DNA of 64,000 bases, taken from Periplaneta americana. Lineage: Eukaryota; Arthropoda; Insecta; Blattodea; Blattidae. The position numbers and the translations under genes were made by a program. Of the stretch, positions 1 to 10,292 are shown piece after piece. Within the stretch, counting starts at the first letter, position 1, and each line of letters begins with the position of its first letter. The stretch spans positions 204,504,686 to 204,568,685 of the forward strand of contig NC_091118.1 in NCBI RefSeq assembly GCF_040183065.1, read 5' to 3'. The notes below the pieces were generated by a model. That model saw nothing but the letters and a program-made list of their open reading frames with translations, was not told the origin of the DNA and made no database searches.

Positions 1-235
1 ATCATCATCATCATCATCACTATTTCTTACCAATGTTTATTATTGTCACACTAACATTACCTATCCAACTTTCATTATTTACTTTCATGTTGTTTTATGG
101 TCTAGATATTAATGTAATAACTATGTAAGCAATTGTATTCAATTAGAATTAGAGTCTGGCTGGGCGAAAGAGAAGGCCTACTGGCCTTAGCTCTACCAGA
201 TTAAATAAATAAATTATTATTATTATTATTCCGAG
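1..235 (+). mobile_element. Possible LINE 3' UTR tail
   Basis: AT-rich sequence opening with an ATC microsatellite. Near 171-205 there is a GAGAAGGCC ... GGCCTTA ... CTCT hairpin-like motif followed by TAAATAAATAAATTATTATT. I recognise this arrangement as the 3' end of insect LINEs, and a similar motif occurs on the opposite strand near 57.4 kb. There is no coding sequence. The class assignment is from memory of similar tails. Confidence 0.4.
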
Positions 236-321
236 GCTTATTGTAGGGATTCGTAACAAGCTGTTTTTTACGGTGATGGGTTGTTAGCCCTTCGCCCAAC
301 CCCCAAGTTGGAGGGTAGAAT

Positions 322-699
322 AGGTTAAGAGTATTTGAGAATAAGGTGCTTAGGAAAATATTTGGGGCTAAGCGGGATGAAGTTACAGGAGAATGGAGAA
401 AGTTACACAACACAGAACTGCACGCATTTTATTCTTCACATGACATAATTAGGAGACGTTTGAGATGGGCAGGGCATGTAGCACGTATGGGCGAATCCAG
501 AAATGCATATAGAGTGTTAGTTGGGAGACTGGAGGGAAAAAGACCTTTAGGGAGGCCGAGACGTAGATGGGAGGATAATATTAAAATGGATTTGAGGGAG
601 GTGGGGTATGATGATAGAGACTGGATTAATCTTGCACAGGATAGAGGCCGATGGCGGGCTTATGTGAGGGCGGCAATGAAACTTCGGGTTCCTTAAAAG
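322..699 (+). pseudogene. RTE-like non-LTR reverse transcriptase, C-terminal fragment
   Basis: This is the last ~120 codons of a non-LTR retrotransposon ORF2, the part after the reverse transcriptase domain. The frame runs from RLRVFENKVLRKIFGAK to RAAMKLRVP and stop. Landmarks are the RRLRWAGHVARMGES and GRPRRRWEDNIKMDLREV segments shared with five other copies in this window (11.0, 15.3, 49.6, 60.5 and 61.3 kb). Relative to those, the codons for NIKS are missing near 452, a 12-bp in-frame deletion. The copy is 5'-truncated at about 322, as expected from incomplete target-primed reverse transcription. After the stop come AAAGCCATTTGTAAGTAAG and a TTA repeat, the family's 3' end. It lacks catalytic residues and cannot be functional. 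Confidence 0.85.
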
Positions 700-709
700 C
701 CATTTGTAA

Positions 710-710
710 G

Positions 711-751
<41 letters not shown>

Positions 752-846
752 GTTATTGTTAATATTGTATATACCACTGCCACCGGGTGCTTGCCCACTT
801 ACAGTGTAAATAAATACATACATACATACATTATTATTATTATTAT
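710..846. repeat. TTA and CATA microsatellites at LINE 3' end
   Basis: A (TTA)n run begins right after the 3' tail of the RTE-like fragment. A short spacer, a (CATA)n run near 809-830 and another TTA run follow. Short tandem repeats at the 3' end are usual for RTE-type LINEs, so this is probably the element tail. Asparagine- or isoleucine-rich frames across it are artefacts. Confidence 0.8.
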
Positions 847-2290
847 GTCACAGAACACATTCAGCTCGTGTAGAATCACTGGGTCATTGATTGTTTAACA
901 CTATAGCATGTTTCTTTGCAAAAAATAAACATTTATGTAAGACCATATTTTACAAGAACTTAGAATTTCAACTTGTGAAATAATAGTCCACACTTTTATG
1001 AGAAAAAATCACTGCTCATCATTTGTCTTCATAGTGTCCCTTGTGTTTTCTTACTTGCGAAATGGAAGAGATAGAGATTTGAGTAAAGTCCGCTGTGGTC
1101 AGAATGATCGAGTGCATCGCAGTGACGTCGAAGCATCCTTTTCTTGCGGAATTGTCCAGTACCTACGGGCAGTAAAGTTGCAGTGATTTATATAGTGCAG
1201 GGAACTCGTCCTTGAATGCTAGATCACACAATGTTATATGAACTTCATATTACCAGATGTATTTTAAAGCTGATGGGTTACGACAGAGATGTCAAAGCAA
1301 GCGCATTTTTCTGACCTTGACGTCGTGCGCGGGCAGCAAGCGCTAAGTATGGAAAGAGGAAGGGCTGTGTATATGAATAAGCAACCTGTTGGATTAAGAA
1401 AACAGTGGTGCACAAACTTCAAACGGAACGTGAAATTTTATGTCGTTATTTTTATATGGCTTCTTTCTGTTTAATATTATCTATATTGTCTGTAAAACAA
1501 AAGTACTAACACCTATTCCTTAATATTGCACTTGTGTTTTAAATCTTAATAACATAATAGATAGTTAAGAAGGAATATTCACTTAAATTCCAGAGTAGTA
1601 TAATATTATACTGTATTAAGTGGATGAAACACATAATTCATAAAGAAAGTGATATTCCAAAGAAAGAGATTGAGTATGACATGATAAGTTGGAATTTATA
1701 TTGATGGTATCTTAAGCCTTACGAAAGTAATCACTAAACTAATCAAAACAATATTACAGTACAAAGCAAAGTTACCTAGGTACTGTAACTGTTTTAAGTG
1801 TAATTAATATTACATAACAAAACTCTTATCGCATTATGCTTTTAAGGTGATATTTGTGAGCAACTTCCTAGCTTCAGAATATTAAATTATTTTCTCGAAA
1901 TCTGCTGAAGCTATAGCGCTGACATTTTTACAACATGGGCACGTATCTTTTGCTTATGATGTAACAGTAGTTGCTTTGTTAATTCATTTCCTTACAAACA
2001 ATTTCCATGCGAATATTTTCAAAATTTTCAATACACTATCTTCAGTAACACGTATATACGGTATATTAGATTTACGAAAACATTCTGTAAGGCTACTAAA
2101 TAAATAGGCCTATACCTGAAAATTTCACTTTTCTATAAAAAAAAGTTGAGAAAATATTTCTTTTGAAATAAAAAAATCAAACTTGTAAAAATTAGCATTA
2201 AAATTAAAACTTACATTCTTATAATGCACTTATACTTCTCAGGCAAATCTAAAAATTACCATGGATACAGTTTTAATAAGTTCTCTTCCC
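847..2290. other. AT-rich DNA without recognisable gene
   Basis: I see no coding sequence of credible length, no splice-flanked homology and no known repeat. Frames of 60-62 codons at 998 and 1289 have no recognisable motif and are treated as chance. Confidence 0.5.
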
Positions 2291-2303
2291 TTTATCTATT
2301 AAA

Positions 2304-2699
2304 TCAGTGCTGGCCATCCCTGAATATAGCTCGACCAAGCGGCATATACCACCTCTTTCTCTGTGTCTTTCCTTTCCGCTGTAAAGCGCTCAGGCTCTCC
2401 TGAGCTCTAAAGCTCGCGCTTGCTCCTGTGGGCATCAATTGACATGCCTGGGCTACGAGTTCGAGACTAGGGAGAGGCAAGGGAATTCTTTCTCGTAAAT
2501 TGCACAACGGTTCAAAGTTGGACTTTACGACACTTTTCTGTATAACAAGACAGGAAAAGAATAATTTCCACTTGATCTCCTCAAACCGCCCTCTATCTGT
2601 ACAGCAAAAAAGAAGACAAATTGATAAAGCTTCCGACGTATCATGGGATGCTGCTAATGAAATGGCTGACTTGTTGCCTGGTTGGAAGTGCAACTCCAC
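2304..2699 (-). other. 131-codon frame beside a hAT-like terminus; unknown
   Basis: An uninterrupted minus-strand frame starting MELHFQPGNK and ending FRDGQH. I do not recognise a domain. It is moderately basic with no predicted membrane segment. Its C-terminal end overlaps the plus-strand sequence CAGTGCTGGCCATCCCTG at 2305, which resembles the start of a hAT terminal repeat; I did not find the partner terminus. The frame may therefore be the edge of a decayed DNA transposon rather than a host exon. A stand-alone gene is unlikely because nothing supports a promoter or splice sites. Confidence 0.25.
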
Positions 2700-3184
2700 T
2701 GCATTTATTTCACTGTAGAGTACAGATTTTTTTCTTCCTTCGTGGTAATTAATCTGTGCTAGTCTCAGAAAAACTTCTAGATTTATCGTCGTGTTTGCAT
2801 TGTTGTTCAGAGTATTCTTTTATTCTATTTTTCTTCACATTAAGGAAAAACATTGTCAAGTAGGTTCTGTACTTGTGTGGGAATTTTCTCAAATCATTGT
2901 TCTACCACCACAGTACCAAAACATCACCCCGAATAGGATTTTTCAGTCATCATCATCATCAATAACAAGAAGAAGAACAAACGTGTTCTCTTTTATTTTC
3001 TGACGGGGTGGGCCGAGGAGTTGTGCACTGGGACTTTAACAAGAAACCTTCAAATATCTTCGAGTTGGTAAAACGTCAAGATCTGTGTACATCGTCGCAG
3101 TGTTTCTTAGTAGAATACATCTGAGAGGTTCGCTGAGATACGAGATTATAGTATTCTATTTTACAAGTTTTCATTTATCTGTAG
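2700..3184. other. Non-coding AT-rich stretch
   Basis: Nothing recognisable. A short CATCATCATC run lies near 2948. Confidence 0.4.
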
Positions 3185-3188
3185 TAAT

Positions 3189-3240
3189 GTCACGAGAGAT
3201 CTGAGATTTATCTGGGAAATCTCAGACCTCGAGTGACATT
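3189..3240. repeat. Hairpin related to the family B terminus
   Basis: An imperfect inverted repeat: GAGATCTGAGATTTATCT then GAAATCTCAGACCTCGAGTG. Its layout (TCAC, stem, TTTATCT, stem, GAGTGA) matches the terminal hairpin of the family B element at 7657, 22281 and 52591, but the stem sequence differs. It may be a diverged relative. Confidence 0.4.
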
Positions 3241-3284
3241 TATTAGGACTATTTAGTGAATAAAATAAAAATGTAAATAATATA

Positions 3285-3535
3285 TCCCTAAAGTTATATA
3301 AAAAATTGTTAATAATTGTATATTTACGAATACTTAACCTATTCAGGCATTGTGAAGTTGAAATAAATTAATATTGATTACTACAATAAAAAAATTCCAT
3401 GTTATTATTCAGTAATGCCAATTGCGAAAAGCGAAATACAAGTTTAGCATTGTTAATTACATGTACTGCACTTTTCTCTTATTATTATAACATAAATACA
3501 TTTTCATTATCTGCTGAAATCATAAATTAATTTAA
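3285..3535 (+). repeat. Dispersed repeat, copy 1 (pair at 57830)
   Basis: About 250 bp, from TACGAATACTTAACCTATTC through ATCTGCTGAAATCATAA, matches 57830-58053 in the same orientation with scattered substitutions and small indels. There is no coding potential and the class is unknown. Confidence 0.7.
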
Positions 3536-3589
3536 CAGTAACAGTGGGGACAGCTATATACCAATGCTTATGTATTCACAGCGAGACAT

Positions 3590-3715
3590 GTTGCTACACA
3601 GTGAAGCCATCTCTGTATAGATAATTAAAACACGAATTTTATTACTCCATACGGAAGGCAGTTTGATCAAAGACCTTGTATATATTACTATATACTTCAT
3701 AATTTCCATTAGTTG
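3590..3715 (+). repeat. Dispersed repeat, copy 1 (pair at 12840)
   Basis: The stretch from TGTTGCTACACAGTGAAGCC to CAAAGACCTTGTATATA recurs at 12840-12950 with a few mismatches. Non-coding, class unknown. Confidence 0.7.
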
Positions 3716-4189
3716 AATATTTGTTGCGAGTCTTGGTTTCTGCTACATAACTCGTTTTTTATTGAAGTATTCTGAAATATATTGAATACTAGCCGGACCC
3801 GTGCGCTCCGCCCGTTAGAAATAAATATAAAGTAATGACATAATTAAAATAGGACGTTTGATCCAGGGAAAATTCGTGTCTGATAGAAGGATAAATCGTT
3901 TAATATGTTACTTAATTTAAATTGAATCCAAATAATTAAAATGCGATCATTTTGGTCCAGAGGCATTCATTTGGTGCAATGACAATTCCTTTAACATGTT
4001 TCTTAATTTTTATTACATGCAACTATAGTTTAATGAAGATTGACATCATTTAGATTTAATGTGTATATTTTATTTTACTTGTTATAGGTTTCCATTGAAT
4101 TATGGTAATAACTTAATTTTAACTCTTGTTTTCTACGTATTCAGTAAATGGCGCTTGGCCCACTATGGTTCTGAACCCTTCAAATAACT

Positions 4190-4391
4190 TAAATTATATT
4201 ATATTATATTATATATTATATTATATTATATTATATTATATTATATTATATTATATTATATTATATTATATTATATTATATTATATTATATTATATTATA
4301 TTATATTTATTATATTATATTATATTATATTATATTATATTATATTATATTATATTATATTATATTATATTATATTATATTATATTATATC
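4190..4391. repeat. (TTATA)n pentanucleotide microsatellite
   Basis: About 200 bp of the pentanucleotide TTATA with one break near 4306. The tyrosine/isoleucine-rich plus-strand frame across it is an artefact. Copy 2 of the host repeat (58.4 kb) lacks it, so it expanded after the copies separated. Confidence 0.95.
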
Positions 4392-5117
4392 AGAAGGTGC
4401 TGTAATAACATTATAGCATTATGTCCATCTAGAGAAACTACATTTTCCGATGGTGAAATAATAATTAATTATACAAATCGGTTAATTTAGCTTCCGATAT
4501 ATTACTTCATACAAACACAGAAACATTCTCTGTAGGCTATCTTTCATAGCTTTCGATTGTTGCTGTCTAAGGCCCCTCATAGACGAAGTCATTTGTTTTT
4601 TAATTCATTACACGGCCTTAGATGGCAGTTATTTTAATTTTAAAACTCATTTATCTCATTAAATATCAGTCCTATCAAAATCTTTCAAGGAATAAAACTT
4701 ATCGCAAATGATTTTCGAAGAAACTTTTGTTATGTAACATTTTTCACAAAAATCAATAATAAGCGAGATATTTCGATTTATTTAATTCAGGCCCCCTTAT
4801 AACCCCCCTTTTAAATAACGTATTTTGAATGCCATATAGCCTAAGTTACAACGAACTTAATTTATATTCCAATTTTCATCGAAATCCGTTCAGCCATTAT
4901 CGCGTGAAAAGGTAACAAACATTCAGACAGACAGACATACAAACAAACATTTCAAAAAAGCGATTTTCGGTTTCAGGGTGGTTAATTATATATGTTAGCA
5001 GGGGCGGACGCAGGATTTTTTTTCGGGGAGGGATTTGAGGAGATAGTAAAAATGGAGTAATGAGAAATAAGTTTATATACTCACAATTTGTTTCCGAGTC
5101 ACAAACATATACAAGTT

Positions 5118-5330
5118 GGCCTGAGTAGCGTAGTCGGTATAGCCTTCTGTGCTCGAAGTTGCGGGTTCTACCCCAACCCAGCTCGATGGCATTTAAGTAT
5201 GTTTAAATGCGACAGGCCTCATACCAGTCGATTTACTGGCATGTAAAAGAAGTCCTGAGGGGAAAAAATTCCGGCACACCGGCAACGCTGATATAACCTC
5301 GGCAATTGCGAGCGTTGTTAAATAATCAAT
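5118..5330 (+). mobile_element. tRNA-derived SINE inside the hAT element
   Basis: It begins GGCCTGAGTAGCGTAGTCGG, a degraded tRNA head with an A-box-like segment. A B-box-like GGGTTCTACCCC follows near 5163, then a conserved body (GGCATTTAAGTATGTTTAAATG, CCGGCACACCGGCAACGCTG) and an end in TTAAATAATCAATAA. Length and order fit an insect tRNA-derived SINE. I could not define a clean target duplication. Confidence 0.75.
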
Positions 5331-5389
5331 AATTTTTTAATTTTAACATTTACAATGACTGCAATACAAAAACAATGACAGAATGACAT

Positions 5390-5998
5390 TTACAGAAGAA
5401 GGCGACGAGGCTTCTTAGACATTTCATCCAGTACTTCATGAGCTTTTACTTCTACATTTTTATGTATATACATCAAGGCCAGTCCATTTAATCTGTCTGC
5501 TCCCATCGTTCTCCTCAAGTAAGTCTTCAAATACCGCAATGTCGAGAACGACCGTTCTGGTGTTGCTGTAGTTACAGGCAACGTGCAGAAAAGTTTCAGC
5601 GCCTTGTGAGTGCAGGGAAAAATAATTTCATTGCACCTGTTCAAAGATGATATAAAATCAGTAGGTATTAGGTGAAGATTTTTCTGATCAAGGAAATTTC
5701 TTCTCCACATCTTCAATTCATTGAAGAAAGACTCTGGTGATGCATCAACTTCATTGGGCCACTGATTTACTACAGCCTCAACAGCAGTTTCTAAATCTTC
5801 ATCTGATGCTCGCACTATGTTTTTAGGCAGAAAAGTTTGTATGGACTTTAGGATTCCCTTATGATTTAAAAACCTGTCCTTGAGCTGACTAATGAAATAG
5901 TCTAAGAAGAGAAGGAAAATTACAAGCCTAAAATACTCTTCATGACTCTCTGTCTTGAAGTAAGAACTCTGAGTTTGTCTTCCTGCAGTTCTTGGAAT
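5390..5998 (-). pseudogene. hAT transposase C-terminal region (partial)
   Basis: The frame is open for 202 codons from 5998 to the stop at 5390, longer than the 141 codons counted from the first methionine. The start is an open junction, not a real initiation codon. The segment LPVTTATPERSFSTLRYLKTYLR, about 60 residues from the end, is the signature of the hAT C-terminal dimerisation region, which holds the multimeric transposase together. Upstream codons read PRTAGRQTQSSYFKTESHEEYFRL, typical of the ZMYM1-like/Zn-finger hAT group. The N-terminal zinc finger and the first two acidic residues of the catalytic triad are absent, removed by internal deletion, so this cannot transpose its element by itself. 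Confidence 0.85.
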
Positions 5999-6494
5999 TT
6001 AACATTTTAGCAAAGAGAATTTACGTGGAAAACTCTCTAATTCCTATGTACATTCACAAATTAAAATTAATATTATTTTTGTTTCTTGTTTCGTATTTTT
6101 CTCAGTATTCGGGAGGGGATATATCCCCTTAATCCCCCCCTTGCATCTGCCCCTGTATGTTAGGACCAATTATTTTTGGAAAATCGAAAATTTCCAGAAA
6201 AATTTCGGCTACAGATTTATTATTAGTATAGATTCTAATCAATTTTGGATGGAAAATCTTGTATAATACAAATAAATGATAAAAATGTGATTAGAATGCT
6301 CACATTTAAGAACGCGTGTGCACTACTGGGTCATCATGACGACAATTTCACTAAATCAATTCCGTGGGATTGGGTTTCATCTGTAACGAAGTATAAATAC
6401 CAAATGTATAAGGCGTTGAATACGAGAAATTATGATAATTGTATGTAATACCAATGAACATTTACGTATGTAAATGTCATTAATATTTTTTTGA

Positions 6495-6763
6495 GTCCAC
6501 ACCTGTGGAGTAACGGTCAGCGCGTCTGGCCGCGAAACCAGGTGGCCCGGGTTCGAATCCCGGTCGGGGAAAGTTACCTGGTTGAGGTTTTTTCCGGGGT
6601 TTTCCCTCAACCCAATATGAGCAAATGCTAGGTAACTTTCGGTGCTGGACCCCGGACTCATTTCACCGGCATTATCACCTACATTTCATTCAGACGCTAA
6701 ATAACCCAGATGTTGATAAAGCGTCGTAAAATAACCTAATAAAATAAAATAAAAAAATAAAAA
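6495..6763 (+). mobile_element. tRNA-derived SINE, copy 1
   Basis: It starts GTCCACACCTGTGGAGTAAC, then GGTCAGCGCGTCTGGC (A box) and GGGTTCGAATCCC (B box), then a body with GGGGTTTTCCCTCAACCC and an A-rich tail. It is flanked by an exact 13-bp duplication, AATATTTTTTTGA (6482-6494 and 6764-6776), the mark of LINE-mediated insertion. A second copy lies at 42558. The minus-strand frame of 94 codons across it is antisense SINE, not a gene. Confidence 0.93.
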
Positions 6764-6835
6764 AATATTTTTTTGAATTGTGATATGTCAATTAGACTGA
6801 ACATCAAATAAAACTACATTATATTATATCATACA

Positions 6836-7084
6836 ATTGAAGGGTTTGCCGGAAAAAGGGCGTATACGTCAATATGGCGAATTGAGATACATGCAATCTA
6901 AGATTTTAAAACGCACCTGAATAAAATGTTGTACACGCACGCAGCCCTGCCCTGCAGGCATGTAGGCTACAGTAAAAACAAAATTTCGCTACTTTAATTA
7001 GCGAATCATTCACTACATTTTAAACCGTTTTCCCGAAGAAGGGCGTATAGATCTATCCGCCTTTCTTCCGGCAAAGTCCTCAAT
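6836..7084. mobile_element. MITE with ~30-bp terminal inverted repeats
   Basis: The left end ATTGAAGGGTTTGCCGGAAA and the complement of the right end, ATTGAGGACTTTGCCGGAAG, are imperfect inverted repeats continuing into GGGCGTATA. At 249 bp with no coding sequence it fits a non-autonomous DNA element. I found no clean target duplication. A third internal GAAGAAGGGCGTATA block lies near 7035. Confidence 0.7.
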
Positions 7085-7089
7085 TATAG

Positions 7090-7655
7090 GTTAAGTTACC
7101 TGTGGGAGCAGGACCAGTGTCAGCTACGCCTTATTTCGACCGTTACTCGTGCTGCAGGAAAGCATTTTTTATAGCTCGACAAACGCATTCTCGCTGTAGT
7201 GTGTAACGGAACTAAAGCTGCATCTACACAGTTCAATATTCCAATCGCGTATGCGTGCAATCTGGGAAGAATATTGAAAGAATCGAGTTTAAAAGGTACG
7301 TTCAATTAAGATGCATGAAGATTTTGTGCCTACATGGTGCGCCGTTTTGAATGTCGTCTTCACTGCATAAATATATTAATTAATATTAAATATCAATCTT
7401 GCATTCACTACTTTAAAGTTGAAAGAAAAGTTTAACCGTGTAGTTGCATCTTAATGCATTCATGATCATCAATTTACAGGGGAAACAGTTGGCGACAACG
7501 ACTAAACAAAAGAAAGACCATGCGATAAATTGATATCGATAAATCTAGCTGCAAAAATTATCGCAAAGTGTGACTGTGATTGGTTGGAATTCAAAATTTC
7601 ATTACACTTCATTGGTCGAAAATGGAATGACGTGAAATAAACGAAATAGTCAATA
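7090..7655 (+). mobile_element. Repeat family A, copy 1
   Basis: This ~565-bp block recurs at 13045-13596 (continuing after a hAT insertion at 14600), and its last ~200 bp recur at 59348. It ends with TGATTGGTTGGAATTC, then CATTGGTCGAAAATGG, then GAAATAGTCAA. That terminal layout is shared with the right end of family B, so the two families are probably related. It has no coding frame. It abuts family B directly at 7656. Class unknown. Confidence 0.7.
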
Positions 7656-7949
7656 GTAATCTCACTAGAGGTTTTGATTTATCTAGAGAAAATCAAAACT
7701 TGAGTGAGATTTAATTGATTATTGCACGATTAGAAGAAAGTATATAAATATTAGAAGAAATAAAGTACTCTAATCAATAAAATATTAATTGAATTACTGA
7801 AATTCTATTTCACTAATGTTAGCTTCAGCAAAACGTTTGAACGGAGCCGTCATTTTCAGTTCACTGTCTACGATGTAAACAAATGACGATCGTAAAGCAT
7901 GTTTTATAGTACTGTAAAGAATTTGCAGTTTTAAATGTTGGCAAAGAAA

Positions 7950-9638
7950 GAAACAAATGCTAGGGAAGGCATTGATAAAATTAAACAAATGCTAGGAAAG
8001 CGATAAAATTAAACAAATGCTAGGGAAGCGATAAAATTAAACAAATGCTAGGGAAGCGATAAATTTAAACGAATGCTAGGGAAGCGATAAAATTAAACAA
8101 ATGCAAGGAAAGCGATAAAATTAAACAAATCTAGGGAAACTATAAAATTAAACAAATGCTAGGGAAGCGATAAAATCAAACAAATGCTAGGGAAGCGATA
8201 AAATTAAACAAATGCTAGGGAAGCGATAAAATTAAACAAATGCTAGGGAAGCGATAAAATTAAACAAATGCTAGGAAAGCGATAAAATTAAACAAATGCT
8301 AGGGAAGCGATAAAATTAAACGAATGCTAGGAAAGCGATAAAATTAAACAAATGCTAGGGAAGCGATAAAATTAAACAAATGCTAGGAAAGCGATAAAAT
8401 TAAACAAATGCTAGGGAAGCGATAAAATTAAACAAATGCTAGGGAAGCGATAAAATTAAACAAATGCTAGAGAAAGCGATAAAATTAAACAAATGCTAGG
8501 GAAGCGAAAAAATTAAACAAATGCTAGGAAAGCGATAAAATTAAACAAATGCTAGGAAAGCGATAAAATTAAACAAATGCTAGGAAAGCGATAAAATTAA
8601 ACAAATGCTAGGAAAGCGATAAAATTTAAAAAAATGCTAGGAAAGCGATAAAATTAAACAAATGCTAGGAAAGCGATAAAATTAAACAAATGCTAGGGAA
8701 GCGATAAAATTAAACAAATGCTAGGAAAGCGATAAAATTAAACAAATGCTAGAGAAGCGATAAAATTAAACAAATGCTAGGAAAGCGATAAAATTAAACA
8801 AATGCTAGGGAAGCGATAAAATTAAACAAATGCTAGGAAAGCGATAAAATTAAACAAATGCTAGGGAAGCGATAAAATTAAACAAATGCTAGGAAAGCGA
8901 TAAAATTAAACAAATGCTAGGGAAGCGATAAAATTAAACAAATGCTAGGGAAGCGATAAAATTAAACAAATGCTAGGGAAGCGATAAAATTAAACAAATG
9001 CTAGGGAAGCGATAAAATTAAACAAATGCTAGGAAAGCGATAAAATTAAACAAATGCTAGGGAAGCGATAAAATTAAACAAATGCTAGGAATGCGATAAA
9101 ATTAAACAAATGCTAGGAAAGCGATAAAATTAAACAAATGCTAGGGAAGCGATAAAATTAAACAAATGCTAGGAAAGCGATAAAATTAAACAAATGCTAG
9201 GAAAGCGATAAAATTAAACAAATGCTAGGAATGCGATAAAATTAAACAAATGCTAGGAAAGCGATAAAATTAAACAAATGCTAGGGAAGCGATAAAATTA
9301 AACAAATGCTAGGAAAGCGATAAAATTAAACAAATGCTAGGGAAGCGATAAAATTAAACAAATGCTAGGAAAGCGATAAAATTAAACAAATGCTAGGGAA
9401 GCGATAAAATTAAACAAATGCTAGGAAAGCGATAAAATTAAACAAATGCTAGGGAAGCGATAAAATTTAACAAATGCTAGGAAAGCGATAAAATTAAACA
9501 AATGCTAGGGAAGCGATAAAATTAAACAAATGCTAGGAAAGCGATAAAATTAAACAAATGCTAGGGAAGCGATAAAATTAAACAAATGCTAGGAAAGCGA
9601 TAAAATTAAGCAAATGCTAGGAAAGCGATAAAATTAAC
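7950..9638 (+). repeat. 28-bp minisatellite, about 60 units
   Basis: The tandem unit is GCGATAAAATTAAAC followed by AAATGCTAGGGAA, 28 bp in total, in near-perfect phase for 1.7 kb. Two main variants, CTAGGGAAGCG and CTAGGAAAGCG, alternate almost strictly in the last 0.5 kb, giving a local 56-bp higher-order period; a rarer CTAGGAATGCG variant recurs. It lies inside family B. Units lack diverse spacers, so this is not CRISPR. Confidence 0.98.
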
Positions 9639-9639
9639 C

Positions 9640-10180
9640 CCGGGCCATAAGCTTGAAACGGTGGAACGAAAAAGGTGTACTAGTATGGCCGTCAAATTAC
9701 CCATAGTTCATCTCTTTTTCCGGTGTGTTTATCAACTTTTTTTGTTCATATTATTACGATTGCAGATTGTTTTTGGTGTTGTGAATATTTCAAAGTGTAA
9801 TCAAGTTCAGCAGGAGTTATTTTTTATAAATAAGCTAATATTCTGTTCGGCTCAACTGTAGAATATGTCCCCCTATGCTTTAACATATGAAGGAATGCCA
9901 ACATCCTTCTTGATAAGAGAAAGAATGTGGAAATGAAATGTTCAGTCCATGTCACAACCATAAAATTTTAATAAATATATAGTGAAACATACATTGATAT
10001 AATAATCTGCTAGTTACGTCCAGATCCATTCTAATCCGTTTACGTATGACCAAAATTTAATATTTGGCAATTGGCGGTATTTCGCGGTGGATTATGGGGC
10101 GTAAATGGTGTAGTTTGACGTCATATCCGTCGCACCGATTTCAAGCATATTTGGCTCGAAGTACTCCCTGCTTTTTTTTT
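9640..10180. other. Probable inserted DNA between array and family B right end
   Basis: It separates the minisatellite from the family B right terminus. Its edges contain GCTTGAAACGGTG (near 9652) and the complement GCTTGAAATCGGTG (near 10140), plus GTCAAATTAC against GTCAAACTAC, which suggests weak terminal inverted repeats. The 66-codon frame at 9661 is not recognised. Confidence 0.4.
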
Positions 10181-10292
10181 TATCCTCTCTGGATAAAATT
10201 GTGCGATAAGCAGCCATGATTGGTTGAAAGACGTCCTTTCGTACCGTTTTATTGGTCAAATGTAGTATGACGTAGTAAAAGTGTAATAGTCA

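Larger units (their letters stand above)
4999..6155 (-). mobile_element. hAT transposon with 8-bp target duplication
   Basis: The left end CAGGGGCGGACGCAGG and the right end CTGCCCCTG are imperfect inverted repeats (CAGGGGCGGACGCAGG against CAGGGGCAGATGCAAG). The flanks are an exact 8-bp direct repeat, TATGTTAG, at 4991-4998 and 6156-6163. CAGGGG termini and 8-bp duplications are hallmarks of the hAT superfamily. At 1,157 bp it is an internally deleted copy: only the C-terminal transposase remains. A SINE sits inside at 5118. Confidence 0.92.
3788..6233 (+). mobile_element. Unclassified dispersed element, copy 1, interrupted by hAT
   Basis: It starts AGCCGGACCCGTGCGCTC and ends CTACAGATTTATTATTAGTATAGAT. 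Copy 2 at 58379-59347 has the same ends and order of internal blocks. Without the 1,157-bp hAT insertion and its target duplication this copy would be near 1.3 kb. It contains a TTATA microsatellite that copy 2 lacks. It has no coding frame. The terminal signatures recur in arthropod genomes as I remember them, but I cannot assign a class. Confidence 0.65.
7657..10292 (+). mobile_element. Repeat family B, copy 1, with expanded minisatellite
   Basis: The left terminus is a hairpin: TCTCACTAGAGG, TTTTGATTTATC, GAAAATCAAAAC, TTGAGTGAGA. A TATATAAA lies downstream near 7741. The right terminus is TGTGCGATAAGCAGCCATGA to GTGTAATAGTCA. The minus-strand copy at 51617-52600 has both ends and only three 28-bp units, against about 60 here, so the copy is nearly tripled in length. 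A separate ~540-bp segment (9640-10180) interrupts the right side. There is no open frame of substance. Confidence 0.75.

Noticed and set aside
4126..4416. 96-codon Tyr/Ile-rich frame
   Set aside because: Translation of the TTATA microsatellite.
6377..6661. 94-codon minus frame
   Set aside because: It is the antisense translation of the SINE at 6495, followed by flanking DNA.
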